Of a DNA stretch of 64,000 nucleotides, positions 26,939-33,909 are shown piece by piece. The stretch is taken from assembly GCA_002869015.1 (NCBI GenBank), contig PKTT01000039.1, positions 1-64,000 of the forward strand. Direction: 5' to 3'. The DNA comes from Deltaproteobacteria bacterium (lineage in GTDB: Bacteria; Desulfobacterota; Deferrisomatia; Deferrisomatales; BM512). The notes below the pieces were generated by a model. The model saw only the letters and a list, made by a program, of their open reading frames with translations, had not been told where the DNA came from and made no database searches. The translations under genes were made by a program, and so were the position numbers. Within the stretch, counting starts at the first letter, position 1, and every line of letters starts with the position of its first letter.

Positions 26939-27592
26939 ATGGTCATCAGGCTACGCGAACCGGTTAACGGCCTCACCCACGCCGTGGGAGTGGCGCTCTC
27001 CATAGCCGGGCTCGTATTCTTAATCCTAAAATCGGTTGACCCCCTTAAAGTATGGCACGTCGTAACCTTCTCAATTTTCGGAGCGGGGCTGATACTCCTA
27101 TACCTCGCCTCAACCCTCTACCACTGGTTACCGCTCGGTGCCGACGGGATAAGGCGGCTGAGGAAGCTGGACCACTCGATGATCTTCTTTCTCATCGCCG
27201 CTACCTATACGCCAATCTGCCTCATACCACTTAGGGGTGGCTGGGGGTGGTCAATCTTCGGGGTCGTTTGGGGGCTTGCGCTAATCGGCACCACTATAAA
27301 GCTCGCCTTCACATCAACGCCGAGGCTGCTGTCTACCTCTATCTATCTATTGATGGGGTGGGTTGTCATTGTGGCTATATACCCGCTCTCCACTGTCATA
27401 CAGACAGGTGCCCTTATCTGGCTCTTTATCGGCGGGCTCTTCTATTCGATAGGCGCGGTCATCTACGCGCTAAAGCGTCCGAATCTGATACCAAACGTAT
27501 TGGGCTTCCATGAGCTCTTCCACATCTTCGTGGTGCTGGGCAGCCTCAGCCACTTCTGGGTGATGTACCGCTACGTTTCAAGGCTAAACTAA
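26939..27592 (+). CDS. Hemolysin III / PAQR family membrane protein
   Basis: A 217-residue, seven-helix membrane protein of the hemolysin III (YqfA/TrhA) family. The diagnostic motifs are NGLTHAVGVALSIAG (His near the N-terminus), LYLASTLYHWLP, KLDHSMIFFLIAATYTP and, near the C-terminus, GFHELFHIFVVLGSLSHF: the three conserved histidines form the zinc site of this superfamily. The bacterial role is in membrane energetics or lipid homeostasis; it is not usually a real haemolysin. Start ATG follows GGAGAAGCAG. Confidence 0.92.
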   Translation: MVIRLREPVNGLTHAVGVALSIAGLVFLILKSVDPLKVWHVVTFSIFGAGLILLYLASTLYHWLPLGADGIRRLRKLDHSMIFFLIAATYTPICLIPLRGGWGWSIFGVVWGLALIGTTIKLAFTSTPRLLSTSIYLLMGWVVIVAIYPLSTVIQTGALIWLFIGGLFYSIGAVIYALKRPNLIPNVLGFHELFHIFVVLGSLSHFWVMYRYVSRLN

Positions 27593-27622
27593 AAAAGCCC
27601 CCGCAAAACGGGGGCTTTTTTA
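27591..27622. terminator. Bidirectional terminator between hemolysin III and msrA genes
   Basis: AAAAAAGCCCCCG CAAAA CGGGGGCTTTTTT sits between convergent genes; perfect stem with A and T runs on the two sides. Confidence 0.92.
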
Positions 27623-27636
27623 CACAGATAAAAAAA

Positions 27637-28476
27637 CTATTTTTTCAAACGGCTTCCTAACAGAGCTGTGAGCTTTACGCCTATCTCCTCCGAGAGCCCA
27701 AAGGATGGCAGCTCATCTTTGAACCGCTCCATCGTCCCATACCCCCCTAGATAGCCATTAAGCCTCGCTGAAGCCAGGGAGGAAACGAAGTCCGCCTCTG
27801 TGCGGTAGCGTTCCCTTATATCATCCATGAGGAATGAAATACCCCGTAGATAATACTTCTGGTGGTAATCTTCCGCCGGGAAAAAGTTAGAGATAGGCTC
27901 GACATCAGTGGCTACAGCCCGCTTGGTTGTTTTCTCAATATCCGCCACCGACTCGGCCGCTGCCTTTGCCTGCTCGTCGCCTATTGTAAAGACAACATTT
28001 CGATACTGGGTAAAGCCGGGATTTGAGAAAGCGTCGTGGCTCCTCCAAAACAACTTGAGGAGTTCACGGTAGCTTATCTTCTCGGGGTCAAAAACAACCA
28101 TAACGGTTTCAGTGTGGTCACCGATTGAGCGGTAGGTGGGGTTCTCCTTGGCTCCGCCAATGTACCCGACTATCGTTGCGACTACGCCATCTATGCTCCC
28201 GAACCGGGAGTCATAACCCCAGAATCACCCGAGGCCGAACGCGGCAACCTCCAGCTTATCACCCCAACCTTTATCTACGGGGGCGGTTTTCTTCGAGTCG
28301 AAGGAGGATGCGCTCTGGGCTCTTTTTACTACGTCGGATAAAGTCACCGAACCCGCAGTCCATTGGCGAGGTAGACCATTACAGAAAGCCCCCGCCGCTG
28401 AAAATGTAGTCCCCGCAGCGGCTACGGCGCTCCCAGCTGCCATAAGTATCGCTCCCGTCAAAGCCATGAGTCTCAC
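27637..28476 (-). CDS. msrA: Exported selenocysteine-containing peptide methionine sulfoxide reductase A
   Basis: The frame runs 279 codons with one internal TGA at 28225-28227, exactly where MsrA has its catalytic Cys: AAFGLG-U-FWGYDSRFG, in place of GCFW. After it come GYIGGAKENPTYRSIGDHTETVMVVFDPEK, YRELLKLFWRSHD and AEDYHQKYY, all canonical MsrA. Therefore U84 is read as selenocysteine. A perfect hairpin starts 14 bases after the UGA. The N-terminus (GTG start overlapping the msrB stop as GTGA) is a signal peptide with an Ala-rich cleavage region, so the enzyme repairs Met-S-sulfoxide outside the cytoplasm. No resolving Cys follows the Sec. Sequencing error is unlikely given the hairpin and two further selenoprotein-like genes here. 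Confidence 0.9.
28196..28210 (-). promoter_or_regulatory. Putative bacterial SECIS hairpin of msrA
   Basis: Minus-strand mRNA reads CUCCCGGUUCGGGAG: a five to six base-pair stem with a GGUUC-like apical loop beginning about 19 bases after the UGA. Position and loop G match bacterial SECIS elements bound by SelB. Confidence 0.75.
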
Positions 28477-29012
28477 AGTTCACCCCGTTTGACAAACTTT
28501 AACGATGCCGTGTTTATGCAGTACCTAAGCCCTGTAGGCTGGGGGCCATCCTTAAAGACATGACCCTGGTGGGCGTCGCAACGTGCGCAGAGCACCTCGG
28601 TGCGCACCATGAACCAGGAGCGGTCGTCCTTAAGTGTGATGTTCTCAGGGGCAACAGGATCCCAGAAGCTGGGCCAGCCGGTGCCTGATTTGTACTTGGT
28701 TTTGGAATCGAAAAGGTCGGTGCCGCATGCGACGCATTTATATACACCGTCCTCCTTGTTGTCCCAAAGGTCACCTGTAAATGGCCTGTCTGTGCCCGCC
28801 TCCCTGGTAATATGGAAAGCCTCGGGGGAGAGCCTCTCGCGCCACTCGTCATCGGAGAGGTTTACCCTCTCCGCTTCGTAGTATTCACCGCTTTTAACTG
28901 AGAACAGCTTTATCTTGCCGCCATCCATTTTATCCTCTCCAAATGAGATTCCTGTGCCCAAAAGGAGCACGGCCATAATGGCTATCAAAAATGGTGTCCA
29001 ACGTGCTTTCAT
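28473..29012 (-). CDS. msrB: Exported peptide methionine sulfoxide reductase B
   Basis: A 179-residue MsrB that reduces Met-R-sulfoxide. It has an N-terminal signal peptide or anchor (RWTPFLIAIMAVLLLGTGISFG), two CxxC zinc pairs (CVACGTDLF and CARCDAHQGH), GTGWPSFWDP, and the catalytic Cys in LRYCINTASLKF. Here the catalytic residue is an ordinary Cys. The stop overlaps the GTG start of msrA, so both are made from one message and form a periplasmic pair covering both sulfoxide stereoisomers. Confidence 0.94.
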   Translation of the reverse strand: MKARWTPFLIAIMAVLLLGTGISFGEDKMDGGKIKLFSVKSGEYYEAERVNLSDDEWRERLSPEAFHITREAGTDRPFTGDLWDNKEDGVYKCVACGTDLFDSKTKYKSGTGWPSFWDPVAPENITLKDDRSWFMVRTEVLCARCDAHQGHVFKDGPQPTGLRYCINTASLKFVKRGEL

Positions 29013-29069
29013 AGGGATACTCCCTTTCTCTTACCCCCCGCCGTTCTCTCCTTATGAACAAATAAAAAG

Positions 29070-29095
29070 AAAAAAACATCCCCTAAAGAGGGGTC
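29070..29095 (-). terminator. Terminator at the end of the cupin gene
   Basis: Minus strand CCCC TCTTTA GGGG followed by ATGTTTTTTTC; the stem overlaps the cupin stop codon. Confidence 0.65.
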
Positions 29096-29430
29096 TTAAT
29101 CATTGTAAGCAACATTTTGAAACGCTCAGGCGCATTGACTTTATGGGGCACATTACCCGGCATTAAAATTATCTCACCACTCTCAACCCTTGAGAGTTTG
29201 CCGCCAATTGTCACCTCCGCTACGCCATCAAGCACCTGTATAAAGGCATTGAATGGCACCGTATGCTCTGATAGCGCCTGCCCCTCGTCAAAAGCGAAAA
29301 CAGTCAACGTGCCAGCCTCATCCTGAAGGAGTATCCGGCTTACAATAGACTCCTCCTGATACCCGACCATCTCGGAGAGCACTTTTGGCTCTCCCCCTGA
29401 AATCCTCGCGCCTTTTTTAATATCGCCCAT
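29083..29430 (-). CDS. Single-domain cupin protein
   Basis: A 115-residue cupin. The first cupin box is seen in DEGQALSEHTVPFNAFIQVLDG (here EH, with only part of the metal ligands) and the second in LMPGNVPHKVNAPERFKMLLTMI (PxxxPH). The start at 29430 is favoured by GGAG six bases upstream. Small cupins of this kind bind a metal and may act as isomerases, dioxygenases or sensors; I cannot assign a substrate. It lies between the msr pair and the outer-membrane gene as a single transcription unit. Confidence 0.85.
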   Translation of the reverse strand: MGDIKKGARISGGEPKVLSEMVGYQEESIVSRILLQDEAGTLTVFAFDEGQALSEHTVPFNAFIQVLDGVAEVTIGGKLSRVESGEIILMPGNVPHKVNAPERFKMLLTMIKTPL

Positions 29431-29583
29431 ATACATCTCCAAACCACAAGCTTTAAGATAAACAACATTTATTTACTAATATAACCAGCTTTTTGCCCGT
29501 TGCATCTTATAGATAAGAATTAATCAGGATTTGCTATCAACGCCACGTTGGTACAGGAACACTTAGGGTGGTAAGATGCGCTC

Positions 29584-30525
29584 ATGGTCAAGTATTCCCT
29601 CACCATTTTATTGTTGGTATTCTCGCTGTCGATTCCCTTTGCTGGTGCAACAAGGGCCGCAGAGGTGGGCCTTCACGCCACAATCTCAGATACCATCGAG
29701 GAGTGGGCGCGAGCTACGGACGCCTTCTTTGGTGGCGAGGTCGCAGATTACGAGACCACGGGCACATACCTGCGAACAGGCATACAATGGGAGGCGCGTG
29801 ACCACTCAACCCCCATGCTCTCCTACGATCTCAATCTTCACTTAAGGCTGCCTGTCGCGGAGCGCCGCTTCAACCTTTTCCTCCAGAGCGAAGATACCGA
29901 GGAGGATGAGCAGCTTTCGGACACCCTGGGCGCCGCATCTGACCTGGCTGAGCGTTCGAGAGAATCAACATTCGCCGGGCTGGGGTATATATTCACCGAG
30001 TCTGAAAAATGGAAATCCTCGATTATAGGGGGAGTTCGCCTCATAGACCCGCCCGATCCCTTTGTAAGATTCAAGCTGAGGCGCAGACAGATTGAGCTGG
30101 GCACGTGGCACTTCAGAGCAGACCAATCTGTTACCTGGCGAAATAACAGCGGCTTTTCCGAAGCTACCAATTTGTGGTTCGACAGGCCCATGGAGAACAA
30201 GGTTCTTTTCCGCGCCAACACCTTTGCGACATGGGACGAGGAGGACCTTGAGGTCTTTACCGGGCAGACTTTCAACCTAATGTGGAGGGCGACAGATGAC
30301 CTCGGCCTCTCGGCGCTCACCGGCGTCCTCGGGGAGACTAAGCCTCACTGGCGTGAAACCCAGTATCTGCTCCTCTTTCCCGTACGCTATTTTCTAAAGG
30401 GAGAGTGGCTGATTTTTGGAGTCCGGCCCGGCGTTAGATGGCCCAGGGAGTACGATTTCAAGCCTGTGCGGGAGGTTCAATTCAGGATCGAGGCCTATTT
30501 CGACGCAGAGCGCGTAAAGCGTTAA
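29584..30525 (+). CDS. Exported protein, probable outer-membrane beta-barrel
   Basis: A 313-residue protein beginning with a signal peptide (VKYSLTILLLVFSLSIPFAGATRA). The remainder is rich in short alternating strands with aromatic girdle residues (YLRTGIQWEA, SYDLNLHLRLPV, WHFRADQSVTWRNNSGF, LLLFPVRYFLKGEWLIFGVRPGVRW), consistent with 12-16 transmembrane beta strands. The C-terminus (REVQFRIEAYFDAERVKR) is close to a barrel end but lacks a terminal Phe. I do not recognise the family. A bidirectional terminator follows. Confidence 0.72.
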   Translation: MVKYSLTILLLVFSLSIPFAGATRAAEVGLHATISDTIEEWARATDAFFGGEVADYETTGTYLRTGIQWEARDHSTPMLSYDLNLHLRLPVAERRFNLFLQSEDTEEDEQLSDTLGAASDLAERSRESTFAGLGYIFTESEKWKSSIIGGVRLIDPPDPFVRFKLRRRQIELGTWHFRADQSVTWRNNSGFSEATNLWFDRPMENKVLFRANTFATWDEEDLEVFTGQTFNLMWRATDDLGLSALTGVLGETKPHWRETQYLLLFPVRYFLKGEWLIFGVRPGVRWPREYDFKPVREVQFRIEAYFDAERVKR

Positions 30526-30529
30526 CAAA

Positions 30530-30560
30530 AAAAGGGCGGCCTCTCTGGGTCGCCCTTTTT
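30530..30560. terminator. Bidirectional terminator
   Basis: AAAGGGCGGCC and GGTCGCCCTTT pair around TCTCT, with A-run and T-run, between the barrel gene and the small lipoprotein gene. Confidence 0.85.
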
Positions 30561-30579
30561 ATATTTTCATTTAACAACA

Positions 30580-30723
30580 CTAATCCTTAATTGCGTCTTT
30601 GACCGAATCCATAAGTTCACCGGCCTTACGCTTTGCCTTTTCCGTATTGCTCTCTTTATGACAACCGGCCAAACCGGCAAGCGCTACGACTACAAGTATA
30701 AAAGCTATAAACTTTTTCACCAT
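30580..30723 (-). CDS. Small lipoprotein
   Basis: A 47-residue product with an AAGGAGGAAATG ribosome site (start at 30723). Residues 1-20 form a lipoprotein signal peptide (MVKKFIAFILVVVALAGLAG) with C21 as the lipidated residue in a LAGC lipobox. The mature peptide is only 27 residues, charged and helical (KESNTEKAKRKAGELMDSVKDAIKD), similar in style to entericidin-like or YtxH-like peptides but not assigned. The gene lies 18 bases after the amidase gene and may be its co-transcribed tail. Confidence 0.72.
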   Translation of the reverse strand: MVKKFIAFILVVVALAGLAGCHKESNTEKAKRKAGELMDSVKDAIKD

Positions 30724-30741
30724 TTCCTCCTTATTAAAAGT

Positions 30742-31545
30742 TTAAATACGGTGATGAGCGGCAAGCGGTATACCCGCACGCACAGCGTCAACTAAATCAA
30801 GGTCAATATTGGCTATGGCAAATCCCTCCCCGCTCTCCACCTCAGAGAGCACCCTGCCCCAGGGGTCTATTATCATAGCGTGCCCATAACTCTCTTTAAG
30901 GTGTTCGTCGCTGTGAGGCCCGAACTGAGCCGGCGCAAGTATGTAGCACTGGCTCTCGATGGCGCGTGCGCGCAGCAGAACTTCCCAATGGGCTCTACCT
31001 GTCTTCGCTGTAAAAGCGGCTGGGACGGCTATAGTTTTTGCGCCACGGTCAACTAGCTTCCTATAAAGCTCACCAAAGCGAAGGTCATAACAGATGCTCA
31101 ACCCTAGACCGCCCAGCACTTCATCGGCGACGACAATCTCTTTTCCGGGTAAGACAAGCGCTGACTCATGGACCCTCGGGCCCTCCTTTATATCCACGTC
31201 GAAGAGGTGGATTTTACGGTAGACAGCCAATATCTCCCCCTCGGGAGAGTAGAGCACCGAAGTATTGTAGCACTTGCCCACCTCCGGGCTCGACTCGTTG
31301 AAAGAGCCCAGGAGCAGATAGACCTCAAAGGCTCGCGCCATCGAGGCAAAGCGTGAAGAAATGTACCCATCTAGAGGTTCGGCCTGAGCTGCCTTGCGTG
31401 ATATTGGTCCAAGATATGGAGTTGCTTCAGGGGTCGCTATGAAACCAGCTCCGGCCCACGCCGCCTCCCCAATCAACCTCTCGGCGTGGCTTAAATTCAC
31501 CCCCACGTTGCCCGATGAGTTCAGCTGCAAAACCGCTGCTATCAT
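30742..31545 (-). CDS. Carbon-nitrogen hydrolase (nitrilase superfamily), NIT1-like
   Basis: A 267-residue nitrilase-fold amidase with the full Glu-Lys-Cys triad: E40 (ATPEA), K111 (YRKIHLFD) and C152 (SICYDLRF). The YRKIHLFDVDI and ARAIESQCYILAPAQFG segments are closest in style to deaminated-glutathione amidase (NIT1). However, its ATG overlaps the stop of the polyamine decarboxylase gene, so a role in polyamine synthesis, such as N-carbamoylputrescine hydrolysis, must be considered; no agmatine deiminase is present in the window. It is near the end of a minus-strand operon. Confidence 0.88.
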   Translation of the reverse strand: MIAAVLQLNSSGNVGVNLSHAERLIGEAAWAGAGFIATPEATPYLGPISRKAAQAEPLDGYISSRFASMARAFEVYLLLGSFNESSPEVGKCYNTSVLYSPEGEILAVYRKIHLFDVDIKEGPRVHESALVLPGKEIVVADEVLGGLGLSICYDLRFGELYRKLVDRGAKTIAVPAAFTAKTGRAHWEVLLRARAIESQCYILAPAQFGPHSDEHLKESYGHAMIIDPWGRVLSEVESGEGFAIANIDLDLVDAVRAGIPLAAHHRI

Positions 31546-32693
31546 TAGGAGAGCCTGTTCCTGTAATCCTCATAGGTGAATGAGCGGATGACCTTCAGCT
31601 CGTCAGATTCAGGGTCGTAAGTCGCTATATCCGGTAAGGTTATGCCGTTGAAGGTTGTATTCTTAACCATCGTATAGTGCGCCATATCGAGAAACGCGAT
31701 GCGCGCACCCACCTCCAGCGGCTCTGCGAAGGACCAGTCGCCCATAACGTCGCCGGCGAGACAGGAGGGCCCTGCGAGGCGGTATGTGTAAGGCTTTTCG
31801 CCTGCGTCGAAGCCGCCAAAAAGGGGTGGACGATAGGGCATCTCCAAAACATCCGGCATGTGGGTTGAGGCTGAAAGGTTCAAGATAGCTATCTCTATGC
31901 CATTCTCAATTATGTCCAGCACCTCGCCAACCAGGACGCCCGTCCCAAGGGCCACAGCTTCACCCGGTTCAAGGTAAACCTCTAGATCATACTTCTCTTT
32001 AAAGTGTTTGATTAGCTTGAACAGCCCCGCTAAATCGTACCCCTCACGGGTTATGTGGTGTCCCCCGCCGAGGTTCAGCCATTTCATACCGTAAAGATAC
32101 TCTCCAAACTTATCCTCGAAGACCTTAGCAGTGCGTTCAAGGGGCTCGAAGAGGTGCTCGCAGAGGGTATGAAAGTGGAGGCCGTCAACGCCTTCAAGGG
32201 ATCGCCCGTTAAAGGTCTCTCGCTTGATGCCCAGGCGCGAGTTTGGCGCGGCCGGATCGTAGATCGGGGTGTGCCCCTCCGAGTGTTCAGGGTTAACACG
32301 TAGCCCCACGGAGACGCCGCTCCCCTCCCATAGCGGGCGAAAGCGCTCAAGCTGGTTGAAGGAGTTGAAGACAATGTGGTCGGAGAGCGAAAGCGCTCGC
32401 TTCACATCATCCTCCGAGAAGGCTGCGGCAAAGGTGTGCACCTCGCCCCCGAACTCCTCACGCCCAAGGGTCGCCTCCCATACGGAGGAAGCGCAGACAC
32501 CCTTAAGGCGCTTCATCACCTCACCCGCAACCGACCACATGGCGAAACCCTTTAGGGCGAGAAGTATCTTGGCGCCGCTCTCTTGCTCGACCCTTTCAAG
32601 TATTTCCAGGTTTCCCCTCAACTTGCCCAGGTCCACCACATAGGCGGGAGAGGGGGCAAGCTCCATTATGCGCTTTACATCTAAGAGATCCAT
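31545..32693 (-). CDS. nspC: Carboxynorspermidine/carboxyspermidine decarboxylase
   Basis: PLP-dependent alanine-racemase-fold decarboxylase that converts carboxyspermidine (or carboxynorspermidine) to spermidine (or norspermidine). PLP lysine is K48 in LLALKGFAMWS; HTLCEHLFEPL, WLNLGGGHHITREGYD and YLEPGEAVALGTG are typical NspC segments, and the late LAGPSCLAGDVMGDW carries the substrate-site Cys. At 382 aa it has normal length. Only seven bases separate it from the dehydrogenase gene upstream, and its stop overlaps the amidase start. Confidence 0.95.
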   Translation of the reverse strand: MDLLDVKRIMELAPSPAYVVDLGKLRGNLEILERVEQESGAKILLALKGFAMWSVAGEVMKRLKGVCASSVWEATLGREEFGGEVHTFAAAFSEDDVKRALSLSDHIVFNSFNQLERFRPLWEGSGVSVGLRVNPEHSEGHTPIYDPAAPNSRLGIKRETFNGRSLEGVDGLHFHTLCEHLFEPLERTAKVFEDKFGEYLYGMKWLNLGGGHHITREGYDLAGLFKLIKHFKEKYDLEVYLEPGEAVALGTGVLVGEVLDIIENGIEIAILNLSASTHMPDVLEMPYRPPLFGGFDAGEKPYTYRLAGPSCLAGDVMGDWSFAEPLEVGARIAFLDMAHYTMVKNTTFNGITLPDIATYDPESDELKVIRSFTYEDYRNRLS

Positions 32694-32700
32694 TTAGACG

Positions 32701-33897
32701 TTAAAGCTCCAGCCAACCGTCACCGGGGACAACGGTCCACGGCAGCCCGTAATTATTCAGCGCATCCATGAAGGGGTCGGGGTCGAACTGCTCCATGTTG
32801 AAGACCCCCTCGCCGCGCCACTTGCCGGTGAGCATCATCATAGCGCCGATCATCGCGGGCACGCCTGTGGTGTAGCTCACCGCTTGTGAGTTGGTCTCGC
32901 GGTAGCACGCCTCGTGGTCGCAGATATTGTAGATATATACCTGCTTCTTCACGCCGTCCTTTAACCCCTTTGCAACAACGCCGATGCAGGTGCGCCCCTT
33001 TGTCAGTGGCCCTAGGGAGCCTGGGTCGGGCAGCACAGCCTTCAGGAACTTTAGGGGCACGATCTCTTTGCCATCGTATATAACCGGATCGATGCGCGTC
33101 ATTCCCACATTCTGCAAGACCTCAAGGTGTTTAAGGTAATTGTCTGAGAAGGTCATCCAGAACTGTGCTTTTTTAATAGTCGGGAAGTGCTTAACCAGTG
33201 ACTCCATCTCCTCGTGGTACATACGGTAGATGTTCATCTCACCGATTCCCTCGGGAAAATCATATACGCGTTTGGTCTTTAGCGCGCCCGTCTCCACCCA
33301 CTCTCCGTCCTGCCAATGACGGCACGGCGCGGTAACTTCGCGGATATTAATCTCCGGGTTGAAGTTGGTGGCGAAGGGCTGCCCGTGGTCACCTGCGTTG
33401 GCGTCGATTATGTCGATCTCCTCTACCACGTCGAGGTGATGCTTAACAGCCGAAGCGGTGAAGACATTGGTCACGCCTGGGTCGAAGCCGCTCCCGAGGA
33501 GGGCCATAAGCCCCTTCTCCTTAAAGCGCTCCTGATACTCCCACTGCCAGCGGTACTCGAACTTCGCCGTATCCAGCGGTTCGTAGTTGGCGGTGTCCAG
33601 GTAATCGACGCCGGTCTCCAGGCAGGCGTCCATTATTGTCAGGTCCTGATAGGGCAGCGCCACATTGAGGACAAGGTCAGGCTTTTGAGCCCTTATAAGC
33701 TCAACCAGCTCGGGCACGTTGTCTGCGTCAACAGCTGCGGTCCCGATGGCTACAGGTAGCTCAGCCGCTATTGCATCACATTTTTCCTTTGTTCTCGACG
33801 CTAGGGTTATCTCCGTGAAGACGTCCTTCGCCTGAGCGCACTTATGCGCGACGACTCTGCCGACGCCGCCCGCGCCGATTATCAAAACTTTGCTCAT
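32701..33897 (-). CDS. Carboxynorspermidine/carboxyspermidine dehydrogenase
   Basis: Saccharopine-dehydrogenase-like NADPH enzyme that condenses putrescine or diaminopropane with aspartate semialdehyde. The Rossmann loop is VLIIGAGGVGRVVAHKCA at the N-terminus; MALLGSGFDPGVTNVFTA and CRHWQDGEWVETGALKTKRVYDFP are family marks. The 398 residues fit. It lies 12 bases after speA and seven before nspC, so the three make arginine-to-spermidine genes of the alternative pathway that replaces SpeD/SpeE. The step from agmatine to putrescine is not identified here. Confidence 0.94.
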   Translation of the reverse strand: MSKVLIIGAGGVGRVVAHKCAQAKDVFTEITLASRTKEKCDAIAAELPVAIGTAAVDADNVPELVELIRAQKPDLVLNVALPYQDLTIMDACLETGVDYLDTANYEPLDTAKFEYRWQWEYQERFKEKGLMALLGSGFDPGVTNVFTASAVKHHLDVVEEIDIIDANAGDHGQPFATNFNPEINIREVTAPCRHWQDGEWVETGALKTKRVYDFPEGIGEMNIYRMYHEEMESLVKHFPTIKKAQFWMTFSDNYLKHLEVLQNVGMTRIDPVIYDGKEIVPLKFLKAVLPDPGSLGPLTKGRTCIGVVAKGLKDGVKKQVYIYNICDHEACYRETNSQAVSYTTGVPAMIGAMMMLTGKWRGEGVFNMEQFDPDPFMDALNNYGLPWTVVPGDGWLEL

Positions 33898-33909
33898 ATT
33901 TTAACCTCC

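Noticed and set aside
29576..29845. An alternative frame at the barrel gene start
   Set aside because: The frame starting at 29584 has a clear signal peptide and strand pattern; this one does not.
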